Below are positions 26,604 through 35,454 of a stretch of 64,000 nt of DNA, in pieces. The stretch comes from Flavobacterium tiangeerense (lineage in GTDB: Bacteria; Bacteroidota; Bacteroidia; Flavobacteriales; Flavobacteriaceae). The notes below the pieces were generated by a model. It was not told the origin of the DNA and did no database searches. It saw only the letters and a list, made by a program, of their open reading frames with translations. A program made the translations under genes and the position numbers. The DNA lies in assembly GCF_007830355.1 (NCBI RefSeq), contig NZ_VLKO01000002.1, forward strand, positions 186,001-250,000. Reading direction: 5' to 3'. Position 1 is the first letter of the stretch; every line of letters begins with the position of its first letter.

Positions 26604-27029
26604 TTACTGTGTAATATAAGTGTTTAAATGTTGAATAGTATCTTTTTGCAACTCTATTATTGCTTTTACAACATCACTTATGGATATAATTCCTATTACA
26701 ATATCATTCTCTAAAACGGGCAGGTGACGCACTCTTTTTGTACTCATTAATTCCATACAAAAATCCAAATTATCTGTTGGTTTTACGGTCACCACATTTG
26801 TCTCCATAATTTCATGAACTAATGTTTTCTTTGAGGATTTAGCTTTTAAAACAATTTTCCTTGCATAATCCCGCTCTGATAAAACTCCTTTTAGTTCTGT
26901 ATCTTCAATAATGAGGATGGCTCCAATGTTTTTTTCACTCATAATGGTCAGAGCTTCGTAGACTGTATGGGTTGATAGTATAGAGAATACTTCTTTCCCC
27001 TTTGTGCTTAAAATTTGGTTTACTGTCAT
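26604..27029 (-). CDS. Two-CBS-domain protein
   Basis: 141 residues from the ATG at 27029 (a TTG two codons earlier is unlikely to be used). It consists of two CBS motifs only: about 7-60 (ALTIMSEKNIGAILI...GVLSERDYARK) and 75-130 (LDFCMELMSTKRVRHLPVLENDIVIGIISISDVVK). Such stand-alone pairs bind adenine nucleotides or NAD(P)H and regulate partner enzymes. It lies after the sugar-kinase gene but is separated by 86 bp, so it is probably its own unit. The partner is unknown. Confidence 0.85.
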   Translation of the reverse strand: MTVNQILSTKGKEVFSILSTHTVYEALTIMSEKNIGAILIIEDTELKGVLSERDYARKIVLKAKSSKKTLVHEIMETNVVTVKPTDNLDFCMELMSTKRVRHLPVLENDIVIGIISISDVVKAIIELQKDTIQHLNTYITQ

Positions 27030-27115
27030 AATCAATTCATTTAGTGAATGATAAAGTTATAAAAAATAAACATAAAAGGATATAAATTGCAATAAGAATA
27101 TCTTTGCGCAATTAG

Positions 27116-28051
27116 CTAATCTAATTCTATAAATGAACCAATATCAATATTAATAGGAAGTCTACCGACATTTTGCAATTTCAGAACTGCAAGTTTTTGA
27201 GCTATCGTAATAGTATCATTAAAATTTTTATTCAAAAGTTGCGCATATAAAAAGCCTGTCCAAAATGCATCACCAGCACCCGTGGCATCTTTTATCTCTA
27301 TAACTGGAATTGATTCTTGATGAAAAAGTCCAAACTCTTTGTCTGATAAAACTACTCCTTCTTTTCCTTTTGTCAAACAAATGGTTGAAGCACCTAGGTT
27401 ATGAAAATATTCAAAAATAAAATCTTCGGTTTTTGCTTCTGAAAATAGCCTGTAGCAATCATCTTCACTTAGTTTTACTAATGGATCCGTAGCTAAATAC
27501 TCTTTCAACACCGATTTAGCTTCCTCTCTATCCTTCCAAATTCGTTCCGAAAAATTAATATCGATACTTGTTTTCAATCCCAATTGCTTTGCTCTTTTAG
27601 CGCTTTCAAGAATGGTGGTGCGAGCAGGTTCTTTACTTAATGCGAAACAAGTTGTATGAAAAATTTTAGCACTTTCAAGTAAATCATCTGTAATCTGGCT
27701 TGGGTCAATTTGAGAGTCAGCTTCTCTAAAAGGAATAAAATCGGGGGTTCCCGTAGATTTAGAAACAAATATTACCGAAGTTGGCTTATCATCAATTTTT
27801 TTAACGTAGGAAGTAATGACATTATTAGCCTTCAATTTACGAACGATATACTCTCCTAATCCATCTTGACCACAAGTGGCTACTAAAGCTGATTTCAAGC
27901 CTAATCTTGTTGCATTAACAGCAACATTTGTAGGGGATCCACCTAAAAATCGATGGAAATCTTTAGTTCTATTTATTGAAGTGTCAATTTGATGACCTAT
28001 AAAATCAATAACAACTTCCCCAATACAAATTATATCAATAGATTTTTTCAT
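27116..28051 (-). CDS. PfkB-family sugar kinase, probable fructokinase
   Basis: 311 residues. The ribokinase-fold signatures are present: GGSPTNVAVNATRLGL near the N-terminus (sugar binding) and DATGAGDAFWTGFLYAQLL at about 250-270, with the catalytic Asp and anion hole. It phosphorylates a sugar with ATP in the cytoplasm. Placed 4 bp after a GH100-like hydrolase and in a locus with a sugar symporter, fructose released from sucrose is the likeliest substrate. That is context-based inference; other PfkB kinases use ribose, 2-keto-3-deoxygluconate or other sugars. Confidence 0.85.
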   Translation of the reverse strand: MKKSIDIICIGEVVIDFIGHQIDTSINRTKDFHRFLGGSPTNVAVNATRLGLKSALVATCGQDGLGEYIVRKLKANNVITSYVKKIDDKPTSVIFVSKSTGTPDFIPFREADSQIDPSQITDDLLESAKIFHTTCFALSKEPARTTILESAKRAKQLGLKTSIDINFSERIWKDREEAKSVLKEYLATDPLVKLSEDDCYRLFSEAKTEDFIFEYFHNLGASTICLTKGKEGVVLSDKEFGLFHQESIPVIEIKDATGAGDAFWTGFLYAQLLNKNFNDTITIAQKLAVLKLQNVGRLPINIDIGSFIELD

Positions 28052-28055
28052 TTTT

Positions 28056-29231
28056 TTAAACTAAATATTTAAAATCACTGTAAATACTTTGATGCAACAT
28101 TACGGTTGCAGCTGCGCTCCATGTGCAATACAAAACCCCATTAGGCAATTGGGTTTTACTATTGAAATTTTCGTAAAAACTATAATTATCAATTTTATTA
28201 ATAGCATTTATAGCTTGAAGTATTTCTATAGCTTCTTCTTTTTTTGAAGAAGATAATAAGGCGAGTCCATAAAAACCATTAACCATAGACCAACTTCCAC
28301 CATTATGAAATTCGTTTGGAAAGTTCCTAAATTCGTATTTATAATTATTTTTCAGCAAGTTCCAGTCAGGGTCATTCTCTTTTATTGGCGGCCAGAAAGC
28401 AGGCAGTAACTTTAATGGCATTTTGTTTTTCAAGCCTAATGAATACGACACTACATCTTCTTGAAGTGCTGTTGTTCCAATCTTTAAGAGTAACACTAGG
28501 GAATTAGCAAAAGCATCAAACTGCATTTTATAACCTGCTGGCGAAAACGAACAAGGCATGAAATCTTGAATGTTAGCTTCCTTGTATGCTCTTTCATGGT
28601 ATTTCTCTCCTAATGAATCAGGACAAAAATTAATTACTATCTGTTGCGTTATTTGTTCAATTTTACTTGCTACCAAATCACTTTTACTAAAATAATTATA
28701 ACTTTTTAGAGCCCATACTCTCAATAATTGATCATAAAGCACATATCCATCTGTAATGTATTCATCAGCCCAATTACCAGAAAGAGGCACATAAAGCAAA
28801 TGTTTATTATTAAATTCCCAAGCTTCTAAAAGCTGTAAACACTTTTGAATATTACTCTCATATTTTTGAATAAATGCCTCGTCCTTTTTATAAAAAGCGT
28901 ATTGACAAACACCAATAATAAACCATGTCACTGCGTCAACCCTACCTGCTAAACCTCCATAGCTCACTTCTACAACATCTCCATCTATCATTACATTTGA
29001 AGGAATTGCACCGTTATAATGCTGATTTTTCGCTAATGTTTCTAATGTATCAGCCAAAGTCTCAATCAATTTTTCATCGGCAGAGGCTAATGCTGCTAAA
29101 CCACAAATAACTCCATCTCTAGCCCAAACTCTTTTGTAATTTGAAATGTTTTGAGCACTTGCTAAAAATCCTTCTTTAGAAGAAGCATTATGTAATAGTT
29201 CAATTGCTTTTTTATAATCTATATTTTCCAT
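28056..29231 (-). CDS. Probable GH100-like (neutral/alkaline invertase-type) glycoside hydrolase
   Basis: 391 residues with no signal peptide, so cytoplasmic. It has an (alpha/alpha)6-barrel character. Features recalling GH100 are VWARDG (D39), the motif GRVDAVTWF (D99), and a C-terminal NEFHNGGSWSMVNGF segment near the expected second catalytic acid. Automatic annotation may call it an amylo-alpha-1,6-glucosidase family protein. With the neighbouring symporter and fructokinase, sucrose splitting inside the cell is the simplest reading. Its ATG overlaps the stop of the MFS gene by one base (TAATG), which implies translational coupling. Confidence 0.68.
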   Translation of the reverse strand: MENIDYKKAIELLHNASSKEGFLASAQNISNYKRVWARDGVICGLAALASADEKLIETLADTLETLAKNQHYNGAIPSNVMIDGDVVEVSYGGLAGRVDAVTWFIIGVCQYAFYKKDEAFIQKYESNIQKCLQLLEAWEFNNKHLLYVPLSGNWADEYITDGYVLYDQLLRVWALKSYNYFSKSDLVASKIEQITQQIVINFCPDSLGEKYHERAYKEANIQDFMPCSFSPAGYKMQFDAFANSLVLLLKIGTTALQEDVVSYSLGLKNKMPLKLLPAFWPPIKENDPDWNLLKNNYKYEFRNFPNEFHNGGSWSMVNGFYGLALLSSSKKEEAIEILQAINAINKIDNYSFYENFNSKTQLPNGVLYCTWSAAATVMLHQSIYSDFKYLV

Positions 29232-30607
29232 TATACTATAGCTTCTTTTCGGTTTTTAACAGTTATAAAAAGAGTGAAAATTGCACCTAAAATTAAAAAG
29301 ACACCTGCTAGTTTAATCACATTTAATGGATTCCTTCCTAATAAATCATACACAAAGTATTGCATGGTCAAGACTTGAATCGTCATTGGTATTACTATAA
29401 ACATATTGAAAATCCCCATATAGATTCCCGTTTTATCTGTTGGAATAGAACCAGCCAAAAGCTGATAAGGCATAGCCATCATAGAAGCCCAAGAAATTCC
29501 TAAACCAAATGAGTATAAAAAAATGGTTGTTACGGCTACGTTTTCTCCAAACGGATTGTGCATTACAAATAGAACATCTACATTGTTTAAAAATGGAATG
29601 CTCAATAAACCTATTCCGCCTAATAATAAAGCGAAAAAATGAACTCCTTTTGCCCCGATTTTAAGTGCTAAAGGAACCAGTAAAAAAGCAACCATAAAAC
29701 AAATGATATTATAGGTCCCATTTAAACTGCCAGTCAACAATTGGGCTTGAGAAAACCCTTGTGATGCCTTATCTGTAGTATTATAAATAGATATTGAAAG
29801 TGTGGATGTGATGTATTGCCAGTAACAAAACATGGCGTACCAAGTAAAGAATTTCACCGGTATTAATTGTTTCATAGTTAAGGGCATTGTTTTGAAAGCC
29901 TTTACAATGTCTACTAAAACCGTATTAAAAATATTTTGTTTTTTCTTCTCAATAATCAATGCTAACTCCTCGTCAGTAGGCGGATATTCTTTTGTTGTAA
30001 AAACTGAAATCAGAACCGATGTAATGGAGGCAAATGCTCCAATGAAAAAAGCCCAATAAGTATACGTTGGAATTCCATTTGATAATTTATCCGTAATTGC
30101 TAGAATTCCAAAAGCTACTAAAATAGCAGGGGTAAAATTAGCCAATGTTATACCTAATCCTGTAAAGAAACTTTGCATCAAAAAACCTAATGATTGTTGT
30201 TTTTGATCTAATTTATCAGCTACAAAGGCACGATATGGCTCCATGGCCAAATTATTTGCAGCATCTAAAATCCACAGCAAACTTGCTGCCATAAAAATAG
30301 AATTAGAAAAAGGCATAACTAATAATGCCAAACTAGATAGTAAGGCTCCAATAAGGAAAAATGGTTTTCGACGACCAAATTTTGGTGACCACGTGCCGTC
30401 ACTAATCGCTCCAACAATAGGCTGAATTATCAAACCGGTAATAGGACCAGCAAGCCATAACATCGGTAAACTGCCTTCGTCAGCTCCTAGATATTTATAA
30501 ATTGCACTCATGTTACTTTGTTGCAACCCGAAACTGAATTGAATTCCAAAGAACCCAAAATTCATGTTCCATATTTGCCAAAAATTAAGTTTTACCTTTT
30601 TAAACAT
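29231..30607 (-). CDS. MFS sugar:proton symporter (sucrose/maltose transporter-like)
   Basis: 458 residues with 12 membrane helices. The N-terminal MNFGFFGIQFSFGLQQSNMSAIYKYLGA and the loop GAISDGTWSPKFGRRKPFF (the D-x-x-R-x-GRR-type motif between helices 2 and 3) are characteristic of the sucrose/SLC45-like MFS branch. It imports an intact disaccharide across the inner membrane with protons. It follows the TonB-dependent receptor, and a hairpin between the two would lower read-through. The hydrolase gene is coupled to its stop. Confidence 0.87.
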   Translation of the reverse strand: MFKKVKLNFWQIWNMNFGFFGIQFSFGLQQSNMSAIYKYLGADEGSLPMLWLAGPITGLIIQPIVGAISDGTWSPKFGRRKPFFLIGALLSSLALLVMPFSNSIFMAASLLWILDAANNLAMEPYRAFVADKLDQKQQSLGFLMQSFFTGLGITLANFTPAILVAFGILAITDKLSNGIPTYTYWAFFIGAFASITSVLISVFTTKEYPPTDEELALIIEKKKQNIFNTVLVDIVKAFKTMPLTMKQLIPVKFFTWYAMFCYWQYITSTLSISIYNTTDKASQGFSQAQLLTGSLNGTYNIICFMVAFLLVPLALKIGAKGVHFFALLLGGIGLLSIPFLNNVDVLFVMHNPFGENVAVTTIFLYSFGLGISWASMMAMPYQLLAGSIPTDKTGIYMGIFNMFIVIPMTIQVLTMQYFVYDLLGRNPLNVIKLAGVFLILGAIFTLFITVKNRKEAIV

Positions 30608-30628
30608 GCTCCTATTCTTTTTTTAAAT

Positions 30629-30667
30629 TAAAAAAAACAACTCCTACATTGAAAAATATAGGAATTG
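30629..30667 (-). terminator. Hairpin between the TonB receptor and the MFS gene
   Basis: A 9-bp stem in the minus-strand RNA (30667-30659 with 30646-30638, one G-U pair), 12-nt loop and a run of U. It probably acts as a partial terminator giving more receptor than transporter. Confidence 0.65.
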
Positions 30668-30698
30668 TCTAATCACTAATTAATCATGAAACATTTCA

Positions 30699-33323
30699 TT
30701 AAAATCTATATGACAAAGCCATAGAAATTGATCTTCCAGTCAATGACCTTGCTCTTACATAGTTTACTGTATTCTCAGTTATACTTCCTTCTTCTGACTC
30801 CGTAATTGCTAACGAGTTAAAAATGTTATTACCAGATAGATTCACTGATAAACCTTTTGTCAAACCAACTTCTACAAAACCATTTACAATTACAAAACCA
30901 TTCATTACAAGTTGATTTGAGTCTTGAGCAAAAGCTTTAGTCTGACCAATAAAACTTAGACCTAAAGTATTTTTCTTATCCATAAATTTAAACGTTGGCA
31001 TTACACCATACATCAATTTAGGCTGTCTTCTTGGCTCATTTCCTTTATCTGCACCTGATGTTATTTCTGCTTTAGTATACGTCATTGACCCTCTAAGGTT
31101 CAAATTGTCTGATAAATCATATGCTGACTCTAATTCTAAACCTAAAGATTTGTAATTATTTTGTCTAATCACATTTGCACCAGCCTCATAACCTGCTTGC
31201 TCATCAGTTTTAGAACTAAAAGCTGTTGCATAAACATATCCTTTATTAAATTTTTGTTTGTATCCAATTTCTGATTGCATTAAAAAATCCAAAGCGTTGA
31301 TTTTATCTCCATCTAAATAATCCAAGCCATTAAATAAAATTCTATCAGCCTTTGCAGATGCTCCTCTACTAACTCTAGCAAATAATGATTGTTTCGCATT
31401 TAACAAATAGTTCCCTCCTAACGTGTATGAAAAATAGTCGTAAGTATAATTAACTGGTGTATCATTTGCAGTATTCACAGCAAAGACATTGTTCTCCGGT
31501 GCTGATAATATTCCGTCATTATTGATATCGTAACTTGTTGCTGTCCCGCCTGTAAAAGAACCTGTAACTTTTCCGTTATCATATCTCACCCCACCTTCAA
31601 AAGATAGGTTTTTAGATAAATCAAATGAAACATTTACGTAAGGTGCAGATACGTTATACTGCGTATCGTAATTTCTGGCTAAATTACCCCAAGCAGGAGT
31701 TCCATAAGCATAGAGTCCGTTTTCAGATAATAGATTTCCGTTAACATCCTTTACATTAATTAAACGCGGATTATTGTCTGATACTTCTTGTAAGTAAGAG
31801 TTCCATAACCAAGACATTGAAACATTTTGCATCGATTTGAAAAATCCAAAAGTGACACCTAAGTTATCTATTTTCTTTGTCAATCTCAAATCATTCATAA
31901 AATTACTCATGTCGTTCAACTGTGTGTCAAACATATGAACTCTAGCAACTAATCCATTTGGAGTATTAAAAACTGTCCCATCATTTGCATAACTTAGCGT
32001 AGAACCTGCACCAAAAGAATTTGCAATAGCTGAGGCCGTTCCTAATTCAGCAGGAAAAGGAGATATAAAGCCACCACTGTTGGCAGAGTAACGTAAATTA
32101 TCTGAAACTTTCCAATTATTATCTAAATCAAAAGTAGCATTTGCACCTATGGATTTTGAAATAGGGTGCATTCCATTTGCAACTTTTTCTCTTCTTACAT
32201 TTCCTTCTGTCCCAAGTCCTACATTATGATTTAAATAAATAGATTGCATGGCACCTCTTGTAGCATCATAGCCATCTACGCTCGTCCACTTTGGATTTGC
32301 ATTTGTTCCAGAAACCTGAACAGGCATTGGCATATATGCTACTGCTCTATCATTTAAAAATTTAGCATAAACTGTTACTGATCCTTTTTCAAACTCTTTT
32401 GTAATATTGAATTTTACTTGACCACCATTATTGCTATTAAATCCTGTTTTTCTAACGCCTTCACCTGTTCTATAAAAACCACCTACATGAAAATATAACC
32501 CATCACCTATTTTAGCCCCGTAATCAATATCTGTTCTGAAATTTTCATAATCTAGTCCAAAAGTAGTACTCATAGTTCCTCCTTCAGTTTTCCCAGTTTT
32601 ACTAATGAAATTGATAATTCCTCCAGGAGAATTAGAAGATAATGTTGAAGCTGAACCTCCACGAATAGCCTCTATTCTTGCCACATTACCATCAAATCTT
32701 GTAAAGATATCAGCCGTTGCAAAAGCAATATCTCCAAATAATAATACCGGAAGACCGTCTTCTTGAATTTGCAAATATTTAGAACCTCCAGACGATATTG
32801 GTACACCACGAACTGATATATTAGAATTTCCTTCTCCTCCGGATGACTCTGAACGTATTCCTGGAATTGTTCTAAAAATCTCAGCAGTAGATCTTGGTGC
32901 AGACTGCTCTATTTCTTTTGTATTTATCGAAGTAATAGAAACACTAGATTTAATTTTTGTTCTAGGATTAACTACACCTGTAATAATAACATCATCAAGC
33001 ACATTATTATCTTCGGTTAAAGTTATATTCTTAATCACATTACCATTTACTTCTATTTTAAACATAACATTTTTATATCCAATGTATGAAGCAATAAAAT
33101 CAAAAGTTCCATTTTTAAGATTTGAAAAATTATATTTTCCATCGATATCTGTAACAACTGACTTTGAGGAATCTTTAATTAAAATATTAACACCTGGTAT
33201 TGGTGCTCCATTAACATCCGAAACAACTCCTGTAACGGTCGAATTTTGCGCAAAAGAAAGATTAAATAGTAGTAATGCTACAAGAACCCCTATTTGCCTG
33301 ATGAATAAAATAGACTTTTTCAT
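30699..33323 (-). CDS. TonB-dependent outer membrane receptor (sugar uptake)
   Basis: 874 residues with a signal peptide (about 1-25). A carboxypeptidase-regulatory-like domain follows (TVTGVVSDVNGAPIPGVNILIKD, about 28-110). Next comes a plug (about 120-250, with IRSESSGGEGNSNISVRGVP and a VARIEAIRGGSASTLSSNSPGGIINFIS stretch), then a 22-strand barrel ending in SMALSYRF. It imports a ligand across the outer membrane using TonB energy. No SusD-like lipoprotein gene adjoins it, unlike polysaccharide loci, so a small sugar such as a disaccharide fits. It is the first gene of the locus and lies downstream of two LacI-type operators. Confidence 0.92.
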   Translation of the reverse strand: MKKSILFIRQIGVLVALLLFNLSFAQNSTVTGVVSDVNGAPIPGVNILIKDSSKSVVTDIDGKYNFSNLKNGTFDFIASYIGYKNVMFKIEVNGNVIKNITLTEDNNVLDDVIITGVVNPRTKIKSSVSITSINTKEIEQSAPRSTAEIFRTIPGIRSESSGGEGNSNISVRGVPISSGGSKYLQIQEDGLPVLLFGDIAFATADIFTRFDGNVARIEAIRGGSASTLSSNSPGGIINFISKTGKTEGGTMSTTFGLDYENFRTDIDYGAKIGDGLYFHVGGFYRTGEGVRKTGFNSNNGGQVKFNITKEFEKGSVTVYAKFLNDRAVAYMPMPVQVSGTNANPKWTSVDGYDATRGAMQSIYLNHNVGLGTEGNVRREKVANGMHPISKSIGANATFDLDNNWKVSDNLRYSANSGGFISPFPAELGTASAIANSFGAGSTLSYANDGTVFNTPNGLVARVHMFDTQLNDMSNFMNDLRLTKKIDNLGVTFGFFKSMQNVSMSWLWNSYLQEVSDNNPRLINVKDVNGNLLSENGLYAYGTPAWGNLARNYDTQYNVSAPYVNVSFDLSKNLSFEGGVRYDNGKVTGSFTGGTATSYDINNDGILSAPENNVFAVNTANDTPVNYTYDYFSYTLGGNYLLNAKQSLFARVSRGASAKADRILFNGLDYLDGDKINALDFLMQSEIGYKQKFNKGYVYATAFSSKTDEQAGYEAGANVIRQNNYKSLGLELESAYDLSDNLNLRGSMTYTKAEITSGADKGNEPRRQPKLMYGVMPTFKFMDKKNTLGLSFIGQTKAFAQDSNQLVMNGFVIVNGFVEVGLTKGLSVNLSGNNIFNSLAITESEEGSITENTVNYVRARSLTGRSISMALSYRF

Positions 33324-33369
33324 GGTTTTAAAATAAATTTAGTTAATAAATTTTAGTTGGTTTAATTAT

Positions 33370-33377
33370 CAAATGTA
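33370..33377 (-). promoter_or_regulatory. -7 element TACATTTG for the TonB receptor operon
   Basis: Full TAnnTTTG match on the minus strand, 46 bp before the receptor ATG. The operators lie 36-76 bp upstream of it, above the -33 position. I see no well-spaced TTG. Confidence 0.45.
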
Positions 33378-33412
33378 TAATTATAAAGAAACAAAATAAC
33401 GAATCACACAAA

Positions 33413-33426
33413 CGAAAACGTTTTCG
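33413..33426. promoter_or_regulatory. LacI-type operator 1
   Basis: A perfect 14-bp palindrome, CGAAAACGTTTTCG, of the LacI/CcpA operator class with a central CG. It is identical to the second copy and lies between the divergent receptor and lacI genes. Confidence 0.85.
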
Positions 33427-33432
33427 AATTAC

Positions 33433-33446
33433 CGAAAACGTTTTCG
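33433..33446. promoter_or_regulatory. LacI-type operator 2
   Basis: A second exact copy of CGAAAACGTTTTCG. Centre-to-centre distance to operator 1 is 20 bp, about two helical turns, so two dimers could bind the same face. It ends 2 bp before the -33 TTG of the lacI promoter. Confidence 0.85.
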
Positions 33447-33448
33447 AT

Positions 33449-33478
33449 TTGATATAAAAAAATATTTCACCATATTTG
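33449..33478 (+). promoter_or_regulatory. Promoter of the lacI-family gene
   Basis: TTG (33449-33451), 19 bp, then CATATTTG (33471-33478), one mismatch to TAnnTTTG. The ATG follows only 4 bp later, so the mRNA may be leaderless. Operator 2 abuts it, which suggests autorepression. Confidence 0.6.
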
Positions 33479-33482
33479 TTTA

Positions 33483-34517
33483 ATGAAAGAAGCTACTCTT
33501 AAAGAAATTGCAGAAAAATTGGGCATATCCATCACCACTGTTTCTAAGGCATTAAAAGACTATCCAGACGTTAGTTTAAAGACAAAAGAAGCGGTTATTT
33601 CATTAGCAAAAGAACTTAACTACAGTCCAAATTCTTTTGCTGTCAATCTAAGAACAAAAGAATCAAAAACCATTGGCTTAATAATTCCGGAAATTGTTCA
33701 TCATTTCTTTTCAAATGTCATAAACGGGATTGTTGCTGAAGCTGAAAAAAATGGCTATCTAGTCATCATTCTGCAGTCAAATGAATCATTAGAATTAGAA
33801 AAAAAACAAGTTGCTTTACTTATAAACAAAAGAGTTGATGGAATAATAATCTCACTCTCAAATGAATCAAACGATGACAGCCATCTTATGGAAATTATAG
33901 CACGTAAGATACCGTTTGTACAATTTGACAAAATTGCAAAATTGATACACAGTTCTAAGGTTGTTATTAATGATCAAATTGCAGCCAGAAATGCGGTTCA
34001 ACATTTAATAGACAACGGATACCGAAAAATTGCACATATAAGAGGGCCTTTAAATCCTCAAAATGCCATTGACCGTTTTATTGGTTATAAAAAAGCATTA
34101 GAAATAAACAACATCCCCTTTGATCCTTCTTTAGTGTATACTTGTGAAAAAGTAACTTTTCAAGAAGGAATAGATTTCGCAAAACAAATTATGGCTGACC
34201 ATCCTGATGTTGATGGAATATTTGCCATTACAGATCTTGTAGCTGTAGGAGTACTTTCTTATTTTAATGATATAGGAATAAAAATTCCAGAACAAGTTGC
34301 CGTAATTGGGTTTAGTAATTGGTTTATGTCTCAGGTACTAACTCCTAAACTTAGTACTGTTGATCAACCTAGCCATGAAATGGGAGTAACATCTTTTAAA
34401 TTATTATTAGAAGAAATGAATTGCCACAAAAAAGAAATTCCTTTTTCGCCTAGAACTATTGAACTCGAAACAAAAGTTATTGCAAGAGAGTCTACTTTTA
34501 AAAAAAATAATATCTAA
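33483..34517 (+). CDS. LacI-family transcriptional regulator of the sugar locus
   Basis: 344 residues. The N-terminal helix-turn-helix ([23 protein letters not shown], about 3-26) and hinge helix region ([15 protein letters not shown]) are classic. A periplasmic-binding-protein-like sensor domain follows ([10 protein letters not shown] to about 340), with the conserved D..A.G at [14 protein letters not shown]. It is divergent from the receptor operon with the two operators in between, so it most likely represses that operon and itself until sugar binds. The gene ends with a 4-bp overlap with the convergent queG. Confidence 0.93.
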   Translation: MKEATLKEIAEKLGISITTVSKALKDYPDVSLKTKEAVISLAKELNYSPNSFAVNLRTKESKTIGLIIPEIVHHFFSNVINGIVAEAEKNGYLVIILQSNESLELEKKQVALLINKRVDGIIISLSNESNDDSHLMEIIARKIPFVQFDKIAKLIHSSKVVINDQIAARNAVQHLIDNGYRKIAHIRGPLNPQNAIDRFIGYKKALEINNIPFDPSLVYTCEKVTFQEGIDFAKQIMADHPDVDGIFAITDLVAVGVLSYFNDIGIKIPEQVAVIGFSNWFMSQVLTPKLSTVDQPSHEMGVTSFKLLLEEMNCHKKEIPFSPRTIELETKVIARESTFKKNNI

Positions 34518-35374
34518 TATAAAAAATCAATATTTCTTTTTATTCCTTCAAACTTTGTACGTTTAATAGGAGAATTTTTGAAAACAACTTTAAATGTTTC
34601 TTCTGTAATTTCTATCCAATCTTTTTTAGACATCGCCAATACATCTGGATTTGGATTAAAAAGAGGTTCACTATGTGGCTTTGAAAATTTATTCCAAGGA
34701 CAAACGTCTTGACACACATCACAACCAAAAGCCCAGTCATTAAACATTCCTTTAAACTCCGTCGGGATATTCTCTTTTAATTCAATTGTAAAATAGGATA
34801 TACATTTACTTCCATCAACTACATAAGGAGCTACAATAGCATTAGTGGGACAACTATCAATACATGCAGTGCAGGCACCACAATGATCTGTAGTGGGCGA
34901 ATCATACTCTAATTCTAAATCTATTATTAACTCGGCAATGAAATAAAAGGAACCTACTTTTTTAGTCAATAGGTTACTGTTTTTTCCTATCCAACCTAAG
35001 CCACTTTTAGCTGCCCAAGCCTTATCTAAAACAGGAGCTGAATCTACAAAAGCACGTCCAGAAACGGCACCAATATTAGTTTGAATCGAATGAATAAGCT
35101 CTCTCAATTTTCCTTTTATGACGTCATGGTAATCAATACCATAGGCATATTTCGAAATTTTAAAACTCTCTTGGTTTTGAAATTCACTAGGATAATAGTT
35201 AAGCAATAATGAGACAACACTTTTTGAATCTTCAACAAGAAGAGTAGGATCTAATCTTTTATCAAAATTATTTTCCATGTAAGCCATCTTTCCATGATGG
35301 TTTAAATTTAGCCATTTTTCTAGACGTGGAGCTTCTGTCTCTAGAAACTCAGCTTTAGAAATACCGCAGGACAT
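34514..35374 (-). CDS. queG: Epoxyqueuosine reductase QueG (start uncertain)
   Basis: 286 residues from the first ATG at 35374. QueG reduces epoxyqueuosine to queuosine in tRNA, using cobalamin and two [4Fe-4S] clusters. The cluster motifs are complete: [16 protein letters not shown] and [33 protein letters not shown] is the family's central motif. The ATG start would remove about 20 conserved N-terminal residues. The same frame stays open upstream and encodes [16 protein letters not shown], but holds no ATG, GTG or TTG back to the ruvB stop. An ATT at 35434 or 35437 would restore normal length (306-307 residues). Confidence 0.92.
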   Translation of the reverse strand: MSCGISKAEFLETEAPRLEKWLNLNHHGKMAYMENNFDKRLDPTLLVEDSKSVVSLLLNYYPSEFQNQESFKISKYAYGIDYHDVIKGKLRELIHSIQTNIGAVSGRAFVDSAPVLDKAWAAKSGLGWIGKNSNLLTKKVGSFYFIAELIIDLELEYDSPTTDHCGACTACIDSCPTNAIVAPYVVDGSKCISYFTIELKENIPTEFKGMFNDWAFGCDVCQDVCPWNKFSKPHSEPLFNPNPDVLAMSKKDWIEITEETFKVVFKNSPIKRTKFEGIKRNIDFLY

Positions 35375-35454
35375 GAAACCAAGCCTAGAAGCCTCGTCCT
35401 TAATAAAATTTGTATAATTCGATCTAGTTTGAATAATTGTAATTTTAAAGAATT

